From IMG/VR virus record IMGVR_UViG_3300021962_000292, positions 1 through 36,601 of that record: a stretch of DNA of 36,601 bases. The stretch is one strand, 5' to 3'. The position numbers were made by a program, and so were the translations under genes. Under the pieces are notes generated by a model. That model worked only from the letters and a program-made list of their open reading frames with translations, was not told the origin of the DNA and made no database searches. This stretch comes from a virus. Below are positions 1 through 5,603 of the stretch, piece after piece. Each line of letters opens with the position of its first letter. The stretch's first letter is position 1.

Positions 1-893
1 ATAATGTGTTCATCGTAGAGTTCTTGGTAGGACAAGTCACTGAAATCACCAGATGGAGCGTAGTTTAGGATCTGTATAATCGGTTTAGACAGCTTCTGAT
101 CCTCAATAAGCTCCTGCGTGGTTCTGGTGGTCTGTATACTGCCAAATGCGCCCTCAAGCTCGTATAGGTAGATCGGCTTGTCTGGCAGAGTTGCTGTGAA
201 TCCGTAGCGGTATACGGCTGCTGGGAACGAATTAATGGCTGCTGTAGTTACTTCTCCCTTGCAGAACTTATGAACCTCGTCAACCATCAGTACTTCAGAA
301 TCACGGTAATCATCAAAGATCTTCTCTAGGCTCTGATAAGTACTGAGCATTATCTGGCCTTTAACAAGTCCGTCACCAGAGTTAGCCCCTACATTAGTAA
401 ACTTACAATTCTTCGTCAGGAATTTATAAGTTTGATTAAGGATGCCCTTCTCATCAAACAAGATTAGGGTCTTTCTGGGTGCTAGAGCCTTTAACAGACC
501 AGCCATAATAAGGGTCTTACCTGACCCAGTAGGTGAGTTAACTAGGCAGCGTCTCTTCTCTAATGCGGTATCAATTACCCTTTTTTGATAATCATAAAAA
601 TCAAAGTCTTTAATTGTAGGACTTTGAGTTCCGGGAGTGTAGGTAAAATCTTGAACTATCTCAGGAGTGCAACCTATTCTTTTAAGCTCTACTAATACAC
701 GGTCTAAAAGTCCCGTCCTAAAGTTACCAGCCTTGTTAATAAAGTATTTCTTACCATCCCAATGCCTAAGTTTAAAAGCCTGAACGTACTCATGCCCGGG
801 AACAGGGAAAGCGAATAGGTTAACTAAAGCCTTAAGTAGACCCGGGTTATCGGTTTCTATCCTAGAGATAAGATTGCCTACTAAAATCCTCAT
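1..893 (-). CDS. uvsW: UvsW-like SF2 DNA/RNA helicase (N-terminal part, C-terminus beyond window)
   Basis: The reverse strand is open from an ATG at 893 to the window edge (297 codons), so the C-terminal RecA domain is missing. The N-terminal domain has the HWDGKKYF stretch (residues 44-51), comparable to the NWDGRIRL region of T4 UvsW, followed by a Q-motif-like YDYQKR (100-105). Walker A is SPTGSGKT (120-127, K126). The Walker B box is DEVH (205-208). Motif III is FTATLP about 30 residues further on. T4 UvsW is a late-expressed ATP-dependent branch-migration helicase that unwinds R-loops and recombination intermediates. The start lies in a 7-bp inverted repeat (892-911), and the only SD-like bases (AGTAGG) abut the ATG. 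The gene diverges from the gp26-like gene across 31 bases. Family membership is firm; the exact orthology is an inference from N-terminal domain resemblance. Confidence 0.85.
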   Translation of the reverse strand, partial: MRILVGNLISRIETDNPGLLKALVNLFAFPVPGHEYVQAFKLRHWDGKKYFINKAGNFRTGLLDRVLVELKRIGCTPEIVQDFTYTPGTQSPTIKDFDFYDYQKRVIDTALEKRRCLVNSPTGSGKTLIMAGLLKALAPRKTLILFDEKGILNQTYKFLTKNCKFTNVGANSGDGLVKGQIMLSTYQSLEKIFDDYRDSEVLMVDEVHKFCKGEVTTAAINSFPAAVYRYGFTATLPDKPIYLYELEGAFGSIQTTRTTQELIEDQKLSKPIIQILNYAPSGDFSDLSYQELYDEHI

Positions 894-911
894 ACCTACT
901 ATAATAGGTAT
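892..911. promoter_or_regulatory. Inverted repeat in the helicase/gp26 divergent gap, with a TATAAT box in its loop
   Basis: ATACCTA (892-898) and TAGGTAT (905-911) are perfect 7-base inverted arms around CTATAA. On the helicase mRNA the 3' arm contains the AT of the ATG and the only SD-like bases, so a hairpin there would hide the start. On the plus strand TATAAT (900-905) matches a sigma-70 -10 box, but no well-spaced -35 was found. It could be an operator, a translational hairpin or chance. Confidence 0.35.
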
Positions 912-924
912 TAAGGACGAAATT

Positions 925-1677
925 ATGGCTATAGATAAAAAGATTGCACAAAGTATGGATAAGGATAGGGAAGATATCCTTCAGAAACTTCTTAGTGAGG
1001 TTCCCGCAGACTCAGAGATTATTTTAGATCTGCCATCCAGAAGTAAGTTTTACAATGGAGTAAGCCAAATTGTTGTAAAGCCAATGACGTTTGAAAACGA
1101 AAAGAACGTTGTTGCAAATTTAAAGAGAGATGTTGATCCTATCAATACTTTGCTGGCTGATTGTGTAAAAGGAGTTAACATATCCGACCTGTTAATATTT
1201 GACAAGGTCTATATCTTAATGAGATTAAGACAGCTTTCTTACGGGGAGAACTACGAGTTTAAAGTAGATTGCCCTAAGTGTGGTAAAGAGTCTCAAGTAT
1301 CAATGTCACTTAACGATTTAATCGTAAACGAGATTCCTGACGATCTAACCGATCCTAGAGAGGTAACTCTCCCAGTATGTAAGAAGAAAGTTAAAGTTAG
1401 ATTTCCTAGAGTTAGAGACGAGAGCTTTTTAATGACTGCCGAACAAGTTAATAATAATATTTATAAGCTTGTTGAGTCGGTAGAGGGTATCACAGACCTC
1501 TTAATTATTAATCAGTTTATTAAGAAACTGCCCCTTAGAGACATAAAAGCTATAGTTAAAGAAATTAATAGGACCGACTTAGGTATGGATCCTAGAGTGC
1601 TGTTTGAATGCCCTAAGTGCTTTAAATCAACGGAGGTTAGCATTCCAATCACAGCAAATTTTTTTTCAGTCAGCTAA
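925..1677 (+). CDS. 26: gp26-like baseplate/tail assembly protein (0-frame product)
   Basis: This 250-residue protein resembles the T4 gp26 baseplate-hub family (T4_baseplate type): an N-terminal helix, then a beta segment LPSRSKFYNG and VVKPMTF, then the helical stretch FDKVYILMRLRQLSYG followed by YEFKVDCPKCG. Two Cys pairs, C116-x2-C119 and C229-x2-C232, could form a zinc ribbon. An upstream in-frame TTG at 874 would overlap the divergent helicase, so ATG 925 is preferred; it has AAGGA at 913-917. The gene ends just after an 8-T run where a -1 shift would extend it (see 925-1856). By position upstream of the tape measure it behaves like a tail assembly chaperone or hub assembly factor. The gp26 assignment rests on recalled family features and synteny. 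Confidence 0.65.
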   Translation: MAIDKKIAQSMDKDREDILQKLLSEVPADSEIILDLPSRSKFYNGVSQIVVKPMTFENEKNVVANLKRDVDPINTLLADCVKGVNISDLLIFDKVYILMRLRQLSYGENYEFKVDCPKCGKESQVSMSLNDLIVNEIPDDLTDPREVTLPVCKKKVKVRFPRVRDESFLMTAEQVNNNIYKLVESVEGITDLLIINQFIKKLPLRDIKAIVKEINRTDLGMDPRVLFECPKCFKSTEVSIPITANFFSVS

Positions 1678-1856
1678 TTGATGAAGTAAATATAGAAAAC
1701 TTACTTTATCAAGCCTACATATTAGTTAGCAAGCTTCGTTTTTCTTACTCTGACGTTAAGAATATGACTAAGCATGAACGAGCCTTGTTTATTAAGTTTT
1801 ACGTCAAAGAACTAAAGGAACAAGAAGATGCTTATAGGCGCAGTACAAGCAAATGA
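925..1856 (+). CDS. gp26-like protein, predicted -1 frameshift extension (310 aa)
   Basis: Slipping back one base on T-TTT-TTT (1659-1665) after residue F247 opens a 63-codon extension reading from 1665 to a TGA at 1854-1856. The extension reads FSQLIDEVNIENLLYQ..., then KLRFSYSDVKNMTKHER, then LFIKFYVKELKEQEDAYRR. It is charged and helical, has no early start codon of its own (the only ATG is at 1764), and fills the 150-base gap before the next gene, overlapping that gene's start by 29 bases. This is the layout of G/GT tail-assembly chaperone frameshifts upstream of tape measures. In T4, gene 51 follows gene 26, so the extension might replace a separate gp51-like part. An assembly error in the T run is the main alternative. 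Confidence 0.6.
1659..1665 (+). other. Candidate -1 slippery heptamer T TTT TTT
   Basis: Eight T residues occupy 1659-1666. In the zero frame the codons are AAT TTT TTT TCA, so positions 1659-1665 form an X-XXY-YYZ heptamer with all T, which allows both tRNAs to re-pair in the -1 frame. The zero frame ends nine bases after the run (TAA 1675-1677), the +1 frame ends at TGA 1679, and only the -1 frame stays open, for 63 codons. No downstream pseudoknot was worked out. Confidence 0.6.
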
Positions 1857-2766
1857 CCGTAACAATAACCCCCCTCAATTATCCAAGGTGGGGTTACAAG
1901 TTTTCTTTATGCAGGATGGAGCTTATCAAGATCCATTTCAAATTAGTGCAGTTTCAATATTCAAGGCAGCAGGAACCTACAGCCCATCTTCAATCCTTAA
2001 CACCGATGAGTTAATAGCTTCATCGGTGTCTGGTTCCATACTGATGAACTTCGCCAACTCATCAGCCGATACAACTAATGCAGCATTTGATCCTTCAAAC
2101 TGTGCTGCCGGAGCCAGTGGCATTTATCGTTTAGGCCCCGGAAACTATGCTGTTCTTTTAGATGGTGAAGTATCTCAATCAGGTGTAGTAAATCTTTACG
2201 GCGCAAATACAGTAATAAAAAATACTGTTTCAAACATCGGAGACTTTGTAGATGTCTGGACCATCAAGATGGTCGCAGGCTCGGAACTAGAGACGGTCCT
2301 AAACTACTTCACGTTAACCAGAGGTAATTTCTTTACAGTCACTGAACCTATACTGTTTAGAAGCAGAACCAGATTATTAAACAATTCAGTAATTCTTGGT
2401 TCTAAAGTAGATCTAAAGATTGATACTGAGATAACGGTTGAAAACAAAAACATAACTGACGAAGTTAAGAACGTCATCAGAACCTCTGCTTTAAGATCTC
2501 CTTCAATTGAAATCTACAAGCTTAACGACGAACTCAACTTACCAGCTAGGATAACCGTGTCATCTTACTCAGACACTTCTGCTTTAACAAGTGTTAATAG
2601 TGCAGATACTATCGTGTTCACTTGGGATACGGAACAACTTAAGACTCACCCACAAGCTTTGTTAGGTAAGTTCGGTGGTATAGTAGGAATGTATGCTATT
2701 CAAGTTAAATACAATCTATTTAACCAAAGAATAGTCAGTCCCCTAATGCATCTAACTGTCGAGTGA
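1828..2766 (+). CDS. Virion-type structural protein of unknown function
   Basis: This 312-residue protein has no recognised enzymatic motif. It is rich in Ser, Asn, Thr and Val, with beta-type segments such as VGLQVFFMQDGAYQDPFQIS and YRLGPGNYAVLLDGE, and the C-terminal third (ITVSSYSDTSA, IVFTWDTEQL, YAIQVKYNLF, VSPLMHLTV) looks like a beta sandwich. No signal peptide or membrane segment is evident. The start has AAAGGA about 8 bases upstream and overlaps the predicted frameshift extension of the gp26-like gene, suggesting coupled translation. Its 3' end overlaps the convergent primase gene by 32 bases. Placement between the gp26-like gene and the tape measure suggests a tail or baseplate accessory part; that is inference only. 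Confidence 0.55.
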   Translation: MLIGAVQANDRNNNPPQLSKVGLQVFFMQDGAYQDPFQISAVSIFKAAGTYSPSSILNTDELIASSVSGSILMNFANSSADTTNAAFDPSNCAAGASGIYRLGPGNYAVLLDGEVSQSGVVNLYGANTVIKNTVSNIGDFVDVWTIKMVAGSELETVLNYFTLTRGNFFTVTEPILFRSRTRLLNNSVILGSKVDLKIDTEITVENKNITDEVKNVIRTSALRSPSIEIYKLNDELNLPARITVSSYSDTSALTSVNSADTIVFTWDTEQLKTHPQALLGKFGGIVGMYAIQVKYNLFNQRIVSPLMHLTVE

Positions 2767-3727
2767 TACTAAACTTGAAATAAGGTGTCGTTGCAGCCTT
2801 AATCGCTTCAACTAGACACTTGGCGTTCCTAGAGCACTTTGTTAGATAAAAGTCGTTCCAATCCTTACTACCAAAGGGAACGGCAACAGAGATATCAGGC
2901 ATTCTAGCCTCTCTTCGTAAAGTATCAAATCTTTTAATACCTTGTAACCCAGCGTTATCGTTATCATAACAAACAACGATAGGACCACGATATTGTTTAA
3001 GCTGATCTAATTGGGCTTTGGATACGGAGCAGGAGATTGTGGTGGTAGCGTTTAAACCGCAGTTCTGGAGGGTTATAGCATCGATTGCGCCCTCACAAAT
3101 GTACAGAGGGTCTGTGGAGTCATATTCAAACGGATAAAGGACATTAGCCGAGGGGATGTTTCTGGCGTTAAGATACTTAGGTTGCATACCATAGAGGAGT
3201 GCACGACCTTGGAAATACATGTAGTCCCCGGTCGCAATCCTATACGGGATGATAACCCTGTCCCTGAAGAAGCCCTCTGAGGAGGCGTAAAAAGTCCTAT
3301 TAGCCCCGAACCAATCCCATACGCCTCTTTCCTCAAGGTACATCCACGCAAGCGATCCAATGACCGTATACGGCTTTGAGTGCTGGAATACGGGCTGGAA
3401 GAAACACTTATCGGTATCCCCAGCGACAGTCTTGGGGGTTATCTTCTTAACTTCATCGTCTGCAAGGAAGGTTTCGATAAGAAACTTCTCGTAGGCACGC
3501 TGGTAAGATATGTTCTCTAACTTTGCGTACAAGGTAATAAAGTTACCTTTGTTACCAGTCTTAAAGCATCTCCAAAGTCCATTGTCTAGGTTGACCGACA
3601 TGTGCCTCTTGTAGTCGTGTTCTAAGAACACCGATGGCACTATAAGTTCAGAGTCATCGCTAGAAATTCTATAATTGGTATTGAACTTTCCCAGCAAATA
3701 CTCTCTAATGTAGGAAGAAGAGATCAT
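2735..3727 (-). CDS. 61: DnaG-type DNA primase, T4 gp61-like
   Basis: The 330-residue length is close to T4 gp61 (about 340). An N-terminal CHC2-like region (about residues 28-63) keeps the fold pattern MSVNLDNGLWRCFKTG but has only C54 and a nearby His; V30 and T57 stand where Cys would be expected. RVIIPYR, YFQGRALLYG and PKYLNAR (157-189) match the primase RNAP-basic region. The TOPRIM motifs are YICEGAIDA (E212) and YDNDNAG (D255, D257). It should make RNA primers with a replicative helicase. An in-frame stop lies two codons before the ATG, fixing the start; no SD is visible. The start codon touches that of the nuclease gene (CATATG), and the 3' end overlaps the convergent structural gene. 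Confidence 0.85.
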   Translation of the reverse strand: MISSSYIREYLLGKFNTNYRISSDDSELIVPSVFLEHDYKRHMSVNLDNGLWRCFKTGNKGNFITLYAKLENISYQRAYEKFLIETFLADDEVKKITPKTVAGDTDKCFFQPVFQHSKPYTVIGSLAWMYLEERGVWDWFGANRTFYASSEGFFRDRVIIPYRIATGDYMYFQGRALLYGMQPKYLNARNIPSANVLYPFEYDSTDPLYICEGAIDAITLQNCGLNATTTISCSVSKAQLDQLKQYRGPIVVCYDNDNAGLQGIKRFDTLRREARMPDISVAVPFGSKDWNDFYLTKCSRNAKCLVEAIKAATTPYFKFSITRQLDALGD

Positions 3728-4522
3728 ATGTTTTTATCAACACTAAGTAATACTAAATCTGATGTAATAGACCAGTGCCTGAAGAAGTACGAGTATAAAT
3801 ATATTTGGAAGTTCCCGGGATTTCCATCTAAAAACGAGGATTCTTTGAATTTTGGCTCGTACATCCATAAAATTTTTGAGGAAGGCTACAAAGACAATGA
3901 TATCAAGACTCTTGAAAAACTCGCTGAAGACCTGAAAAAATCTTACAAAGTTCCTTATCAATTCAGGGACAAGACGCAGGAATGCTTGGACAACTTCTTA
4001 AAGTTTAACTCCAAGCTGGGCGAGACGTTAGCTACTGAGTACGAGTTTAAGATAGAGCTAGTGGAAGGAATAACTTACACTGGATTTATTGACAGGATAG
4101 TTGCTGGTAAAGAAGGTGGAATATTAATTATTGATTACAAGACTTCTAAGTCTGAAAAGAATCGAGTGCAACTGTTCAATGATAACCAGCTTAAAGGTTA
4201 TGCTTTTGCAGTAGGTCAAATCTTTAAGAAGGACTTGAAAGATATCTACTGTGGACATTATTACCCACTAACTGGTAACTTTGTAGATATCCAGTACCCC
4301 CAAAGCAGCATCAACAAGTGGAAGAAGGAAGCTGTCGATAGAGCTTGGAAGATCAGGAAGAAGAAGGCTGACGAGTTCCATCCAAGCAAGAATACTTTCT
4401 GCGAGTACTGCGAATATCAGCAGATGTGTCCAGCTTTCTGTGCAGCCCATGATGTGGCTGTAAGGATTGAAGAACAGAAAGTACTAAAGAAGAAGCTGGA
4501 TGAAGAGACTAAGAAACAGTAA
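3728..4522 (+). CDS. PD-(D/E)XK exonuclease, Cas4/RecB-type with Fe-S cysteines
   Basis: This 264-residue nuclease has all core motifs of the PD-(D/E)XK superfamily: a FGSYIHKIFEEG helix, GFIDRI (D122), IIDYKTSK (D136, K138) and the QLKGYA helix (Q154). Four cysteines in the Cas4/AddB pattern, C17 plus C225-x2-C228-x5-C234, suggest a 4Fe-4S staple joining the two ends; C238 is an extra Cys. The length fits phage Cas4/RecB-like nucleases, which process DNA ends in recombination or degrade host DNA. AGGAAGAAGAG precedes the ATG. It is divergent from the primase with no spacer, and convergent with the small minus-strand gene (14-base overlap). No cas1, cas2 or repeat array is present, so a CRISPR role is not indicated. 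Confidence 0.85.
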   Translation: MFLSTLSNTKSDVIDQCLKKYEYKYIWKFPGFPSKNEDSLNFGSYIHKIFEEGYKDNDIKTLEKLAEDLKKSYKVPYQFRDKTQECLDNFLKFNSKLGETLATEYEFKIELVEGITYTGFIDRIVAGKEGGILIIDYKTSKSEKNRVQLFNDNQLKGYAFAVGQIFKKDLKDIYCGHYYPLTGNFVDIQYPQSSINKWKKEAVDRAWKIRKKKADEFHPSKNTFCEYCEYQQMCPAFCAAHDVAVRIEEQKVLKKKLDEETKKQ

Positions 4523-4802
4523 GTTTACCAACTATTAGTGGTGAATACATTTCTTTAAGGTCAATAGCCTCAAAGAAATTAACTACTTGTTCTTTTGAGT
4601 AACCACATTTTGTAGACAAGTAGTTAAAGAGAGTCTGGATCTTTAGTGGTTTTTGGTTCTTAATAGATTCTAATAACTTAGTTTGGAATAGTTTTAAGAA
4701 TCTTTCACTAAATCTATATCTCCATCTCTCTATGAATTTATCACTTAATGTATAGTTTATTAAGTCTAATGTCTCTATAAGGTATTCATCTATGTTACTC
4801 AT
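4509..4802 (-). CDS. Small helical protein, possible gp33-like late-transcription coactivator
   Basis: This 97-residue helical protein is charged and Leu/Phe rich. Its central part (NYLSTKCGYSKEQVVNFFEA, then IDLKEMYSPLI) is reminiscent of the core helix-turn of T4 gp33, which bridges RNA polymerase and the sliding clamp for late transcription: a stretch of the form GYS-x-EQVV-x-FFE followed by an acidic turn and a second helix. It lacks the hydrophobic clamp-binding C-terminal tail of T4 gp33 (it ends KLTVS), so the assignment is weak. A TATAAATA late promoter in this window is compatible with a gp33/gp55-type system. No SD is seen; TATATAGAAT on the minus strand about 20 bases upstream may be a -10. 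It is real by length and by its place in an otherwise empty gap. Confidence 0.45.
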   Translation of the reverse strand: MSNIDEYLIETLDLINYTLSDKFIERWRYRFSERFLKLFQTKLLESIKNQKPLKIQTLFNYLSTKCGYSKEQVVNFFEAIDLKEMYSPLIVGKLTVS

Positions 4803-4844
4803 ATCGTGTTTTAATTCTATATAAGAATAGAGTTTTTCTGTTAG

Positions 4845-4882
4845 AAAAGGAACAAAAATATTTTTATTTTTGAAAAAATATG
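4845..4882 (+). promoter_or_regulatory. Shine-Dalgarno separated from its ATG by an AU hairpin
   Basis: AAAAGG (4845-4850) is 29 bases from the ATG at 4880, too far for direct use. Between them AAAAATA (4854-4860), loop TTTT and TATTTTT (4865-4871) form a perfect 7-bp stem. Folding it would leave about 11 bases between SD and ATG. An in-frame TGA at 4871-4873 rules out an earlier start. T4 gene 25 is a known case where a hairpin brings a distant SD to the start. The stem is all A-U, so its stability is modest. Confidence 0.4.
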
Positions 4883-5581
4883 AAAAAAAGAATTACGGTA
4901 AGAGATTTAGTACCTCTTGTTGAGTCTGCTGGGTTCCTATCCAGTCAGGCTAAACAGATACTAATTAAGTCTTTTGACTCTGTAGTTCGTTCTTTTCATA
5001 CCAGTGTACTTACAGCTATAAACAAGATAAAGTTTAACAAGTATACTAATGCAGTAATTAATGCTTTGGAACAAAGATTAAAACAAGATGCAATTAATCA
5101 ATCAGATAAACAATTAAAGAATATAATAAAACAATCCTCCGAAGTCGTTAAGGTAAACGACTACATGAAGGAAAAATTCGCTAGAGTCTTAAGTTTAAAG
5201 TCTGGATCTGTTATTATGTTCCAGTATACTGATGAACAGGGATCAGTTACGAATAGGACTGGATTAGTAGTAGGTGGTGCAGAAGGTCCAGATAAGGTAT
5301 TTTTTATATCAAAAGGTAACGAAGTGTTTTTAAAAGTATTAGATATGACTAAAACTTCAACTCCTACAGCGATATACTCTATACTCAAGTATACTAATAG
5401 TATTGAAAACTCTATGGATTCCTCCAGCAAAAATAAAGGAAGATCCATGAGTATGTCTTTTACAGATGCAGTAACTAACCCAAATATCAGGTCCTATGTT
5501 TCAACCAATGACTTTAGGTCTTTTAATATAAGTAGGATAAGTTATTTGTCCACTATAAAGTTAGGAACTTCAGAAGTCTGA
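4880..5581 (+). CDS. Unknown protein upstream of the tape measure
   Basis: This 233-residue protein was not recognised. The N-terminal half (about 1-95) is helical and basic with a coiled-coil look (VINALEQRLKQDAINQSDKQ). The middle (about 108-160) is a small beta domain (LKSGSVIMFQYTDEQG, TGLVVGG, KVFFISKG). The Ser/Met-rich C-terminal third (SSSKNKGRSMSMSFTDAV) looks flexible. There is no signal peptide or membrane segment. It is the first gene of the uninterrupted rightward tail block and sits 22 bases before the tape measure, a place where tail chaperones or tube/tape accessory proteins are common. That role is a guess from position. The start is set by a stop codon just upstream and an unusual SD arrangement. 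Confidence 0.6.
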   Translation: MKKRITVRDLVPLVESAGFLSSQAKQILIKSFDSVVRSFHTSVLTAINKIKFNKYTNAVINALEQRLKQDAINQSDKQLKNIIKQSSEVVKVNDYMKEKFARVLSLKSGSVIMFQYTDEQGSVTNRTGLVVGGAEGPDKVFFISKGNEVFLKVLDMTKTSTPTAIYSILKYTNSIENSMDSSSKNKGRSMSMSFTDAVTNPNIRSYVSTNDFRSFNISRISYLSTIKLGTSEV

Positions 5582-5603
5582 CCTACATAAGAAGTGAGTA
5601 ATT

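Noticed and set aside
874-924. TTG start at 874 for the gp26-like gene
   Set aside because: It overlaps the divergent helicase start, has no SD, and the 17 added residues are not family-like; ATG 925 has AAGGA at good spacing.
1458-1465. Minus-strand TATAAATA (also near 13638, 17874 and 21119)
   Set aside because: All lie deep in plus-strand genes with no suitably placed minus-strand gene.
3073-3360. Open frame inside the primase on the same strand, and similar shadows such as 36330-36536 minus
   Set aside because: They lie within well-supported genes in another frame and have no recognisable product or SD.
3794-3801. TATAAATA inside the nuclease gene as a late promoter
   Set aside because: It is in coding sequence (Glu-Tyr-Lys-Tyr codons) and not upstream of a plus-strand gene; about five copies per strand are expected by chance.
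3728-4522. CRISPR-Cas role for the Cas4-like nuclease
   Set aside because: No repeat-spacer array or cas1/cas2-like genes are in the window.
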